From positions 124,001 through 188,000 of the forward strand of contig AZWL01000013.1 of assembly GCA_000514715.1 (NCBI GenBank): DNA of 64,000 nt. The letters run 5' to 3'. This document shows positions 1-7,699 of this stretch, one piece after another; positions within the stretch are counted from its first letter, which is position 1; each line of letters starts with the position of its first letter. The position numbers were made by a program, and so were the translations under genes. The notes under the pieces were generated by a model. That model made no database searches. It was given only the letters and a program-made list of their open reading frames with translations, and was not told the origin of the DNA. This stretch comes from Streptomyces sp. CNH099 (GTDB lineage Bacteria; Actinomycetota; Actinomycetes; Streptomycetales; Streptomycetaceae).

Positions 1-465
1 GAGCCAAGAAGCCAAGCGACTCTTTTCCACAGCAAGAGAATGAACTGACCATCCCTCTCCACTGTAGATAGTCAAACCGTTATAACCCACCTTCATTTCG
101 AGAATCTCCTGGAGATGAATGCCCGTTTTGTACCCAAGATTCTTCGCGATCACGCGAGTAGACGTAAGCGACAACGAAGTGCACATGCTGTACAGCGCAG
201 ACGCCGCTCCGACCACCGCAGCGAACATCAAAAACAGCAAGTCAGCCATCGAATCAAGGCCGGTAACCACCCCTAGTGTCGTGATAAACAAAAGTGCCAC
301 GCAGAGCGTGCCTGCGACCACCCGGAGAGTTATGGGCGGTCGCCACACGACGAGTGGCTTTTCCTCGTCATCAGGAAACAACTCGCCCCCATTCAACACC
401 AACCAGGAGGCATATACGTGGTGCAGCACCCCAACTGACCCGTACTGAAAGAACCCGTCCCGCAT
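1..465 (-). CDS. membrane protein, unknown function (3' end cut by window edge)
   Basis: An open frame runs without a stop from an ATG at 465 leftwards off the window, giving at least 155 residues. It is incomplete, so no stop is visible. It has two clear hydrophobic segments, about residues 47-68 (TLRVVAGTLCVALLFITTLG) and 75-94, after an acidic stretch (LFPDDEEKPLVVW), then a polar C-terminal part. I recognise no family. Base composition is markedly lower in GC than the genome core, as in the next two genes, which suggests transfer together with the Rhs tip. Being downstream of the Rhs toxin fragment on the same strand, it could be an immunity or accessory protein, but that is inference. 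Confidence 0.6.
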   Translation of the reverse strand, partial: MRDGFFQYGSVGVLHHVYASWLVLNGGELFPDDEEKPLVVWRPPITLRVVAGTLCVALLFITTLGVVTGLDSMADLLFLMFAAVVGAASALYSMCTSLSLTSTRVIAKNLGYKTGIHLQEILEMKVGYNGLTIYSGEGWSVHSLAVEKSRLASWL

Positions 466-851
466 ATTCCGCAGCCATGACACTGGCCAACCCTCCCCGA
501 CGGGAAGCATCGAGCATGCTGGGTACCCCTTCCTCAGTTAAATCCAAAGGGGGTGAACGTGTACGAAACTCCACCAGTCATGTTGGCCGGTATGGCTGGT
601 GGAAGATATTTTACGCCACCCGTGCCGCGCGGCTTGGTGATCTGGACGGTGCAGCGGCTTCGTCATATCAGACGGCGGTTTTCACGACACCGGACGGTAA
701 CACCCCTCTTACTTCGATGATACGAGCCAGCAGACTAGCCGCGGATGGTCGGCGAGCAGCGGGATCACAGCCCGGGTGCTTTACCATTCCCTCAGATGGA
801 GACATCTCTCGGTCATCACTTTATTCGCCATCGCAGAATTCTTGGCAGAAG
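466..851. other. intergenic stretch without a confident gene
   Basis: About 390 bases separate the truncated membrane protein from the 91-residue protein. The only item I can point to is a short plus-strand frame (559-720, listed separately). Longer overlapping frames across 294-875 lack family features and cut through the minus-strand genes. Composition is mixed, lower in GC than the core genome. Confidence 0.5.
559..720 (+). CDS. small ORF, possible RiPP-like leader (speculative)
   Basis: A 53-codon frame starts at GTG 559, with AAAGGGGG about five bases upstream, and ends at TGA 718-720. The N-terminus reads MYETPPVMLAGMAGG. It fits the YxxPx(L/V)xxxG pattern of lasso-peptide leader peptides (Tyr2, Pro5, Val7, Gly11). 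The rest is rich in Arg and lacks an obvious core with the usual Thr-x at the leader end. No lasso cyclase, protease or RRE gene lies in this window. It may be a stray precursor, a decayed one, or chance. An in-frame GTG at 553 is an alternative start, but would leave no spacing to the purine-rich run. Confidence 0.22.
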   Translation: MYETPPVMLAGMAGGRYFTPPVPRGLVIWTVQRLRHIRRRFSRHRTVTPLLLR

Positions 852-1127
852 TCAGTCTGTAAAGATCTCCAATAGCCCTTCAACTGCGGCGACCGCGGCG
901 AACAGCATTCCAATCCCAATGAAACCCAAGCCCACGATCTTATTGATGATTCGTTGCGCCTTCTTGTCACGCGCCGCCGTTACGAAACGACTGGACACGT
1001 TGCGAATATCGAAGACAATGGCTACACCCAATCCGATGCAGAAGAAGCCTGCAAGAAGTGGGCCGAGCAGGCCCCAGCCACTGACCTGGGTTCCATTAGC
1101 AGTCAAGACCGCGCAGCAGTTTTGCAT
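852..1127 (-). CDS. small two-helix membrane protein; candidate immunity protein
   Basis: A 91-residue protein with two hydrophobic segments, about residues 18-40 (GWGLLGPLLAGFFCIGLGV) and 65-88 (IVGLGFIGIGMLFAAVAAVE), joined by a basic, charged loop (FVTAARDKKAQRIINK). AGGAG lies 12 bases before the ATG. It sits 47 bases after the stop of the Rhs C-terminal fragment on the same strand, the usual place for an immunity gene. The low GC matches the Rhs tip. Small membrane immunity proteins are common for pore-forming or membrane-acting effectors. The assignment as immunity is inference from position only; I recognise no family. Confidence 0.6.
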   Translation of the reverse strand: MQNCCAVLTANGTQVSGWGLLGPLLAGFFCIGLGVAIVFDIRNVSSRFVTAARDKKAQRIINKIVGLGFIGIGMLFAAVAAVEGLLEIFTD

Positions 1128-1174
1128 ACCACAGCAGAGCTCCTAAGCGTCAACTACTCCCGGTCTCATGCGGA

Positions 1175-2566
1175 TTAACTGGTCGGGCCTACCCATCGAA
1201 GGCCATCTGATAGATCCCAAGCCCAGCCACCCAGCGTGGGCCCCTGGGCTGCGACACCCAATCCGCCAGCCCAGCCGTAGTTATAGTAATTCCCACCGGA
1301 GGTGCGTTGCCCCCAGCCGGAGGTTCCTCCATACCAGCCGTCTGCCCCGGTGACGCTGGCCATCTGAATCTTCTGATCACTGACTTCCGCCGTATTCCAA
1401 TTAACCGTAGCACCCAAGAATGCCCCGCCCTTCCCCTTCACAAGCGCTCTCGAGCCCTTCGGCGTGTCGACCGTAACGCCACCGCTATACGTAAAGGAAA
1501 ACGTCCCACCTTGGAAGTTGACGTTGGCGCACCCCATGAAGCAGGCGCTTAGCCCCACATTTACATGCTTCCATCCTTCTGACGCCATATACCGACCCAC
1601 TGGCGCAGCTAGAGCTATAGCCGCCTTGGTTTCGGCAGGGAGCGGCAGCGCGTTGAGGATTCCCCCCAGGATTGAGGATTTATTGTTCTCCTTTTTGCGC
1701 CATTCGGCTTTGGCTTTTGCGGCGGCGAGGAGTTGGGCGCGTTTCATGCTGTCGAGGCGGTAGCGCTCTTCCTGGGCTCGGGCTTGCTGGGCGCGGGTCT
1801 GGGCCCAGTAGGAGTTGAAGCTTCTGGTGTTGTGGCGGACGAGGGCGCGGTATTTGCTGGTGGTGTGGCCTCGGCTGTTGGTGTAGCCCTGGTTGCGGTA
1901 CCAGCTTTTGCGGACCTTGTTGTTGCCGAATCCCTTCTTGGTGACTTCGTCGTAGAGCATCTCACCGGTGGGGTCGGATGCGGTGACGGGGGTGTTGTTG
2001 GCGTAGGCGTAGGCGTTGGCCTGGAGGGGGTTGGCGGGGTCGAGGAGGGGGTCGGGGGAGATGAAGGCGCCGAGGGCGGGGTCGTACTCGCGGGCGCCTA
2101 TGTGGGTCAGGCCGGTGTCGTCGAGGGTGCCGCCGACGAAGCCCCTGGTGCCGGGGAAGTCGGGCGCGGTTCCGGTGGGGGTTTTGGGCCGGGGGGCGCC
2201 GAAGGGGAGCTGTTTGCGGCGGATGACGGCCTGGCCGACAGCGAGGGAGACCGCCAGCATGGCGGTGCCCTGGTGGTCGGAGACCAGGAAGTGCACGGGG
2301 CTGTCGGGAGTGCGGACGGCGACGGTTTCGCCGTCGTGGGTGTAGTAGCGGGTGCCGGTGACGGTGCCGTCGGGGTTGAGGTGGAGTTCGTTGCCTTCGG
2401 GCAGGTAGAGGGTGGCGGTGTCGTCGCTGCCCGTGGCCAGGAGGCGGTTGCCGTCGGTGTCGTAGACGTAGTCGGTGGTGGTGCCGGCTTCGGTGGCGGT
2501 GGCGAGGTGGCCTTCGTCGTCCCAGGTGTAGGTCTGGTCGGCGGTGCCGCCGGTGCGGGTGGTCAT
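1175..2566 (-). CDS. Rhs/YD-repeat protein, C-terminal fragment with variable toxin-like tip
   Basis: 463 residues from ATG 2566. YD-repeat-like strings (YTWDDEGHL, YVYDTDGNRLL) lead into the Rhs core ending GLTHIGAREYDPALG-AFISPDPLLDP and NAYAYANNTPVTASDPTG near residue 205. That boundary normally marks the switch to a variable effector tip. Beyond it are a basic linker rich in Arg, Gln and Ala and a Gly/aromatic-rich end. The end contains a paired-Cys motif, LSACFMGCANVNFQGG, then many Gly, Tyr and Trp residues, which suggests beta structure. Full Rhs proteins exceed 1,500 residues, so this is only the 3' end. The same frame continues upstream of ATG 2566 to an in-frame TAG at 2672-2674, and the Rhs sequence resumes beyond it, so this is a pseudogene remnant even if the fragment is still translated. 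GC drops below about 1690. Confidence 0.75.
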   Translation of the reverse strand: MTTRTGGTADQTYTWDDEGHLATATEAGTTTDYVYDTDGNRLLATGSDDTATLYLPEGNELHLNPDGTVTGTRYYTHDGETVAVRTPDSPVHFLVSDHQGTAMLAVSLAVGQAVIRRKQLPFGAPRPKTPTGTAPDFPGTRGFVGGTLDDTGLTHIGAREYDPALGAFISPDPLLDPANPLQANAYAYANNTPVTASDPTGEMLYDEVTKKGFGNNKVRKSWYRNQGYTNSRGHTTSKYRALVRHNTRSFNSYWAQTRAQQARAQEERYRLDSMKRAQLLAAAKAKAEWRKKENNKSSILGGILNALPLPAETKAAIALAAPVGRYMASEGWKHVNVGLSACFMGCANVNFQGGTFSFTYSGGVTVDTPKGSRALVKGKGGAFLGATVNWNTAEVSDQKIQMASVTGADGWYGGTSGWGQRTSGGNYYNYGWAGGLGVAAQGPTLGGWAWDLSDGLRWVGPTS

Positions 2567-2671
2567 GTTGCCGGTGGCGTCGTAGTCGAGGGTTTCGCCG
2601 GTGCCATCCTCCGCGCCGCCCGCGGTGTCGACGCCGGTGGTGGCGTGGGGGCGGGGCCGGCCGGGGGCCGA

Positions 2672-3300
2672 CTAGGTATAGGTGCGGGTGACGTCCTGGT
2701 CGGTGGCGGTACCGGCGACGGCGTGCTGGGTCTCGGTGGTGCGGTTGCCGACGGCGTCATAAGTGTAGGAGTGCCAGTACGCTTCCGGGCCGCCGCCGAC
2801 GGTGGCAGGGTCGGGTTCGATGGTGCAGGTGTCGGCGACGTCGGTGACCATCGGCCAGCCGGTGACGTCGCGGTCGTCCGGCACCCGGGCGAGCGCGGCC
2901 GTGCGGCGGTACGCCACGAGCCCGGCCGGCGGCACGCCGGCCAGCCTTGCCACGTCGTCCGCCCACGCGCCCGCGGCGTTGACGACGAGCGGCGCGGAGA
3001 AGTCGCCGGCGGGGGTGCCGGCGTGCCACCGCCCGCCGCGGCGGGCGAGCCCGGTGACCCGGGCACCGGTCACCACCGTGCCGCCGGCGGCACGCAGCCC
3101 CCGCAGGAAGCCCTGGTGCGCGGCGTCCACATCGACGTCGCAGGCGCCCGGCTTGTGCAGCGCCCGGTCGCGTGCATCCCCGGCGCCCGCTCCGCCTCCA
3201 GCAGCATCACCCGGCGTCCGCCGCACCGGCGGGCGAAAAACCATCCCGCCGCGGCACCGGCAATGCCTCCCCCGACGACCAAGACGTCAGCCGCCGTCAC
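2672..3300 (-). pseudogene. chimera: broken FAD-dependent oxidoreductase joined to Rhs fragment
   Basis: The gene starts at ATG 3300 with a Rossmann FAD motif (DVLVVGGGIAGAAAGW) typical of DadA/glycine-oxidase enzymes. The first frame reads to HATGR near 3160. There it jumps frame to LHKPGACDVDVDAAHQGFL, skipping roughly 90 residues expected between these motifs: an internal deletion with frameshift. The second frame continues through VVNAAGAWADDVA and GWPMVTDVADT. Around 2820-2835 it changes abruptly into Rhs sequence (EAYWHSYTYDAVGNRTT), ending at TAG 2672. The FAD enzyme therefore lacks its middle and its C-terminal half. The ATG overlaps the end of the MFS gene, so it was once the third cistron of the ligase-MFS operon. 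Either a real recombination scar or an assembly join would explain it. Confidence 0.75.
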
Positions 3301-4940
3301 CCGCCGTCACCCGCCGTTCCCGGCTCCGCCGGTTCCGTGGGACCGGGAGCCGCCGGCTCCGCCGGACCGGCGGTGCCGGCCGACGGCCCGGCCGTCGTCT
3401 TCGGCCCGTCGGTACCGCCTGCCGCGGTGCGCACGTCCGCCGGCGGTCCCGGCTCGGCCCTCCCCGGCTCGGCCCTCCCCGGCACGGTCAGCAGCGCGAG
3501 AAGCAGGGCGAGCGCCGTGACGCCCGCCGCCACGAGGAATCCGCGGCCGACGCCCTCGGACAGCGCGGCCTCCGCGTCCGCATGGCCCTGCGCCTCGACC
3601 GTCGCCCACACCACCGTGCCGAGCACGGCCAGGCCGGTGGCGCCGCCGATCTGCCGGGACATGTTGAACAGGCCGGAGGCGGCGCCCGAGTCCTCGTCCG
3701 GTACGTCGGCGAGCGCGGCGATCGTCAGCGGCACGCTGACCACACCGAGACCCGCGTACGTCAGCACCGTGGGAACCAGCATCCCGGTGGCGTACCCGGC
3801 GGAATCGCCGATCCGCGACAGCCACAGCATGCCGACCGTGGCGACCAGCAGCCCGCCGCACACCAGCGGCCGCGTGCCGACCACCGCGACGAGGCGCGAG
3901 CTGACCTTGGCGCCCAGCACCAGCAGCCCGGTCAGCGGGATGTACACGAACGCCGTCTTCAGTGGCGAGTAGTCCCATACCCGCTGCAGGAAGAGCGTGA
4001 GGAAGAAGAAGATGCCGAACATCGCGGTGCTGGTGAGAGCGAACACCGCGTACGTACCCGGCCTGGTCCGGCCGGCGAACAGCCGCAGCGGCACCAGCGG
4101 CTGCTTGCTCCGCTTCTCCACCAGCACGAAGACCGGCAGCAGCACCACCGCGAGCACCAACGCGCCGACGACTGCGGGAGAGCTCCAGTTGCCGCCGTCC
4201 GCGGCGCCGTCGATCAGCCCGTAGACCAGCAGCAGCGCCGCCAGTGTCCCGGTGACGGCGCCCGCCGCGTCGAACGCGCCGCGCCGCCGCTCCGTCTCCT
4301 TCAGCACCCGCCGGCTCACGGCGAGGATCGCCACCCCGATCGGGACGTTGACGAACAGCACCCAGCGCCAGGAGAGATACGACGTGATCAGCCCGCCGGC
4401 CATGATGCCGACGCCACCGCCCGCCGTCGCCACCGCCGTGTACCAGCCCACCGCCCGATTGCGCTCCGGCCCCTCGGGGAACGTCACCGCGATCAGCGAG
4501 AGCGCGGCCGGCGACGCCGCCGCCGCGCCCACGCCCTGCGCCGTCCTGCACACCACCAGCAGCCACGGCTCCCAGGCCATGCCGCCGAGCAGCGAGGCGA
4601 CGGTGAACAGCGCGATGCCGGCGGTGAACACCTGCCGCCTGCCCAGGATGTCGCCGCACCGGCCGCCCAGTATCAGCAGCCCGCCGAAGGCGATCGAGTA
4701 CGACGCGACGACCCACTCCAGGTCGGAGCCCGACAGGTCGAGCGAGCGCTGCATGCTGGGCAGCGCGACGTTGACGATGGTCGCGTCGAGCAGGAACATC
4801 AACTGCGCCGTGGAGATCATCAGGAGCGCGACGGAGCGCCGCCTGCGCGCCGCGTTCGACGCGGGGGCGCCGCCGGGCTCCGCGGACCCCGCCGGAGGAG
4901 AGGACCCCCGGGGGGGCGGGGAGCCGGGCGACGCCGTCAT
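3297..4940 (-). CDS. MFS transporter, DHA2 (EmrB/QacA) drug-efflux type
   Basis: 547 residues from ATG 4940, chosen because it overlaps the ligase stop in an ATGA (4937-4940). Longer upstream frames run into the ligase. The family has 14 membrane helices and exports drugs or metabolites by proton antiport. Visible marks: LDATIVNVALPSMQRSL in helix 1, the GGRCGDILGRRQVF loop after helix 2, and a motif C-like region in helix 5 (GGGVGIMAGGLITSYLSWRW). The C-terminus is a long Pro/Gly/Ala-rich cytoplasmic tail of about 70 residues. Coupled to the acyl-CoA ligase upstream and to the broken FAD gene downstream, it most likely exports the product of this locus or gives self-resistance. The substrate cannot be told from sequence. 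Confidence 0.9.
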   Translation of the reverse strand: MTASPGSPPPRGSSPPAGSAEPGGAPASNAARRRRSVALLMISTAQLMFLLDATIVNVALPSMQRSLDLSGSDLEWVVASYSIAFGGLLILGGRCGDILGRRQVFTAGIALFTVASLLGGMAWEPWLLVVCRTAQGVGAAAASPAALSLIAVTFPEGPERNRAVGWYTAVATAGGGVGIMAGGLITSYLSWRWVLFVNVPIGVAILAVSRRVLKETERRRGAFDAAGAVTGTLAALLLVYGLIDGAADGGNWSSPAVVGALVLAVVLLPVFVLVEKRSKQPLVPLRLFAGRTRPGTYAVFALTSTAMFGIFFFLTLFLQRVWDYSPLKTAFVYIPLTGLLVLGAKVSSRLVAVVGTRPLVCGGLLVATVGMLWLSRIGDSAGYATGMLVPTVLTYAGLGVVSVPLTIAALADVPDEDSGAASGLFNMSRQIGGATGLAVLGTVVWATVEAQGHADAEAALSEGVGRGFLVAAGVTALALLLALLTVPGRAEPGRAEPGPPADVRTAAGGTDGPKTTAGPSAGTAGPAEPAAPGPTEPAEPGTAGDGG

Positions 4941-6589
4941 CGGCGGGCGGCGTACTCGATCTCGAGGCGCTCGCGCAGCGGATGGCGCAGCACCTTGCCC
5001 AGGGAGTTCTTCGGCAGCTCCCAGACGAACTGCACCCGGTCCGGCCACAGCACCCGGGCCGTCTTCTCGGCCGCCAGGTGCGCGTGCACCGACTCCAGCG
5101 TCGGCGGTTCGCCGTCCGCCACGACCACCGCGCACACCAGCTCAGCCCTGGGCAGCTGAGGATCGGGGTAGCCGACGAGTGCGACCTCCCGGATGTTCGG
5201 GTGCCGGGTGAGGACGGACTCGACCTCCAGCGTGGCGATCTTCTGGCCGTTGGCGCGGTTGATCTGGTCCACCCGGCGGCCGGTGATGCGGATACCGCCG
5301 CGGCCGTCGTCGCGCGCCAGGTCGCCGGTGTCGAACCAGCCGTCGGCGTCCAGGCACGCCTCGTACACCTCGCGCTGGCCCAGATAGCCCAGGCACTGCG
5401 AGGCGCCGCGGACCAGCAGCCGGCCCACGGCGGGCTCCGGCCCGCCCGGCCGGGCGTCGATGCGCACCTCCATCGACGGCTCCGCCCGGCCGTCGCTGTG
5501 CGCCGCCCAGCCTTCCGGGTCGTCGTCCCGGGTCACGGTGACCGCGCCGTTCTCGGTCATGCCCCACAGCGCACGCACGGGCAGGTCGAAGACCTCCCGC
5601 ATCTCCGAGATCAGCCGCGGCTGAATGGGCGCCGAGCCGGAGACGACCTGCACCACGGCGGAGGTGTCCCGCGGCTGACCGCGCTGAATCTCCAGCATCT
5701 CGGCCAGCCGCGCCGGCGCGGCGTACGCCCACGTGACGCGGTGCTCGGCGAGCAGGTCGAGGAAGAACTCCACGTCGAGGTGGTCGGACTGCGTGACGCA
5801 GGTGGCGTGCAGCAGCAGCGGCATGTAGCAGGCGTAGGTCAACCCGGCCATGTGCGTGGCGAAGGCCGGGATCGAGATGATGTCGCCGGCGGTCAGCCGG
5901 TGCGGCCGGGAGACCGCGAGCACCGCGGCGTGCAGGGTGTTCTGGCTGTGCACCACGCCCTTCATCCGGCCGGTGGTGCCGGAGGTGTAGAGCAGCAGTG
6001 ACGGGTCGTCCGGCCCGAGCCGGGCGGCCTGCGCCACCGGCGGGTGGTCGGTCCGTACGAAGAACTCCTCGAAGTCCAGCGCCCCGGACGCGGCGGCGTC
6101 GCCGACCACCACCCGGTGCGCCAGCGTCTTCGGCGCGGCCTCGGCCAGCCGGGCGCCGTAGTCGGTCTCGCCTATCCGGTCGACGGTGACGCAGACCTTC
6201 GCGCCGCTCTCCGTGAGCACGTACGCCAGCTCGCGCACGTCGAGCGCGGGCATCACCGGCGAGGTGACGGCGCCGATCCGGTGGCACGCCAGGAAGAGCG
6301 GGGTGAGCTGCCACCGGTTCGGCATGTACAGCGCGACGACGTCGCCGCGTCCGACGCCGAGCGCCGCCAGCGCCGCCGCGAACCGTTCGACGACGTCCGC
6401 AAGCTCGGCGTAGGTGAGCGTTCTGGCGCGATCACGCCCCTCGTACGCGATGATCGCGGGGTGCTCCGGGCGTAAACGGACCGCCGCCAGAAGGTCGTCG
6501 AGGAACGTCTCGTCCCTCCACCAGCCCGCCGTGCGGTACGCGTCTGCCTGTTCCCGGCCTGGCGTGACGAGCGTTCCCCACAAGCCCAC
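4937..6589 (-). CDS. acyl-CoA ligase / AMP-forming synthetase (ANL superfamily)
   Basis: About 550 residues. It activates a carboxylic acid as acyl-AMP and then usually as a CoA thioester. Counting from TTG 6613, the P-loop LLLYTSGTTGRMKG is near 207-219, A5 WGMTENG near 350-356, A7 DGWFDTGDLA near 424-433, the hinge GRRVDQINRANG near 445-456, and the A10 lysine in PKNSLGK near 540. I place the start at GTG 6589, which has GAGGGGG nine bases upstream; TTG 6613 is the alternative. The sequence resembles cyclohexanecarboxylate/medium-chain acid ligases more than fatty-acid ligases, but the substrate is unknown. It heads an operon with the MFS exporter. The purpose may be to prime a substrate for the neighbouring ATP-grasp/GNAT genes (inference). 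Confidence 0.88.
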   Translation of the reverse strand: MGLWGTLVTPGREQADAYRTAGWWRDETFLDDLLAAVRLRPEHPAIIAYEGRDRARTLTYAELADVVERFAAALAALGVGRGDVVALYMPNRWQLTPLFLACHRIGAVTSPVMPALDVRELAYVLTESGAKVCVTVDRIGETDYGARLAEAAPKTLAHRVVVGDAAASGALDFEEFFVRTDHPPVAQAARLGPDDPSLLLYTSGTTGRMKGVVHSQNTLHAAVLAVSRPHRLTAGDIISIPAFATHMAGLTYACYMPLLLHATCVTQSDHLDVEFFLDLLAEHRVTWAYAAPARLAEMLEIQRGQPRDTSAVVQVVSGSAPIQPRLISEMREVFDLPVRALWGMTENGAVTVTRDDDPEGWAAHSDGRAEPSMEVRIDARPGGPEPAVGRLLVRGASQCLGYLGQREVYEACLDADGWFDTGDLARDDGRGGIRITGRRVDQINRANGQKIATLEVESVLTRHPNIREVALVGYPDPQLPRAELVCAVVVADGEPPTLESVHAHLAAEKTARVLWPDRVQFVWELPKNSLGKVLRHPLRERLEIEYAARR

Positions 6590-6700
6590 CGCGGCAATCC
6601 CCCTCGTACGCAAGCACGAATATGGCGGCTGATCCTAACGGGACGGTCCGGCCCAGCGGTAGACCGCTTGTGTGGCCAATTCCTTGTGCCGCTTTCGGAC

Positions 6701-6729
6701 TTGACAGGAAGTTCGTGCTACCGGAGGCT
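6701..6729 (+). promoter_or_regulatory. candidate sigma70-type promoter for the ATP-grasp gene
   Basis: A perfect TTGACA at 6701-6706 is followed after 17 bases by GAGGCT (6724-6729), a partial match to the streptomycete -10. Transcription would begin about 50 bases before the GTG at 6783, which has GGGAGG five to six bases upstream. The spacer is right but the -10 is weak, so this is a candidate only. Confidence 0.4.
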
Positions 6730-6782
6730 CCGGGCACGGGAAGGCAGAGGGCCGCGTCGCCACGCACCCGACGGGAGGCACC

Positions 6783-7676
6783 GTGAAGATCGGCTTGCTG
6801 GGCTGGGACTACACCGGAATCGATCCCGATGGCCCGAGCCTCGTGGAGTACGGGCGGGAACGCGGGCACGAGATGTCGTTCTTCACGCTGGAGGAGATCG
6901 CGTACCGCACCGGGCCCGGCGGCGACGTGGAGCTGTCGCTGCGCGGAGAGCCCGCCTCGGCCTTCGACGCGATCCTGAACCGGGCCAAGCTGTACGGCGA
7001 CGACTGGCAGGACCGGGTCGAGCGGCTGACGATGCTCAGTGACACCCCGGGGCCGCGCATGTTCGACCCCGCGGAGGCGTGGCTGACCGGGTACAGCAAG
7101 TTCCAGATGGCGCAGCGGCTGGCGGCGGCCGGGCTGCCCGTGCCGCCGCTGCGGTCGGTGACCACCACCGCCGAGGTCGAGGCGGTGTGCGCCGAATGGG
7201 GCCAGGTGATCATCAAGCCGTCGTTCGGCTACCGCGGGCAGGATGTCGAGCGGATCGCCGACTACGCCGCCGACAAGGCACTCGCCGAGGAACTCCTCTC
7301 CCGTCACCGCACGCTGGTGTGCCAGCCGTACTACCCCACCGAGGGCGGTGAGTACCGGATCACCGTCGCCGGCGAGGTCGCCCCGATCAACATGCTGAAG
7401 CTGCCGGCGGCCGGGTCCTGGCGCTGCAAGACGCTGGAGGGCTCCAGCTTCGAGCGCTTCGACGCTCCCGACGAGCTGATCGAGCTGTCGGTGGCGGCGA
7501 CCCGCGCCATGGGCCTCACACTCTCCGGACTCGACGTCCTGCCGACCCCCGGCGGCTACGTCATCCTTGAGGTCAACGCGGTGCCGGGATTTCTGTCGCT
7601 GCTCGGCAGAGAACAGCACCGGCAGGTGCTCGGCGGCGTGTTCGACTGGGTGGAGCGGAGCATGGCGGCGGGCTGA
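6783..7676 (+). CDS. ATP-grasp ligase, RimK/LysX-like
   Basis: 297 residues from GTG 6783 (GGGAGGcacc upstream). ATP-grasp enzymes join a carboxylate, activated as acyl-phosphate, to an amine or thiol. The family pattern is clear: an N-terminal substrate fold (MKIGLLGWDY), YSKFQMAQRLAAAGLPVP at about 104-121, the ATP lysine in VIIKPSFGYRGQ at about 142-153, QPYYPTEGGEYRI at 181-193, and the metal-binding end GLDVLPTPGGYVILEVNAVPG (Asp251, Glu263, Asn265). Size fits RimK/LysX, which ligate amino acids, rather than carbamoyl-phosphate or purine enzymes. It is convergent with the GNAT-like gene and divergent from the ligase-MFS operon. No carrier protein or precursor peptide was found beside it, so the acceptor is unknown. 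Confidence 0.85.
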   Translation: MKIGLLGWDYTGIDPDGPSLVEYGRERGHEMSFFTLEEIAYRTGPGGDVELSLRGEPASAFDAILNRAKLYGDDWQDRVERLTMLSDTPGPRMFDPAEAWLTGYSKFQMAQRLAAAGLPVPPLRSVTTTAEVEAVCAEWGQVIIKPSFGYRGQDVERIADYAADKALAEELLSRHRTLVCQPYYPTEGGEYRITVAGEVAPINMLKLPAAGSWRCKTLEGSSFERFDAPDELIELSVAATRAMGLTLSGLDVLPTPGGYVILEVNAVPGFLSLLGREQHRQVLGGVFDWVERSMAAG

Positions 7677-7699
7677 TCGGGCACCGCCGCCGGGCTCCG

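Noticed and set aside
294..875. A 193-residue plus-strand frame at the left end
   Set aside because: Overlaps the better-supported minus-strand membrane protein and has no recognisable features.
1733..3520. A 595-residue plus-strand frame over the Rhs/FAD region
   Set aside because: Gly/Val/Ala-rich shadow of high-GC minus-strand genes, without family features.
2802..5159. A 785-residue plus-strand frame opposite the MFS and ligase genes
   Set aside because: Arg/Pro/His-rich antisense shadow; the minus strand encodes clear MFS and ANL motifs.
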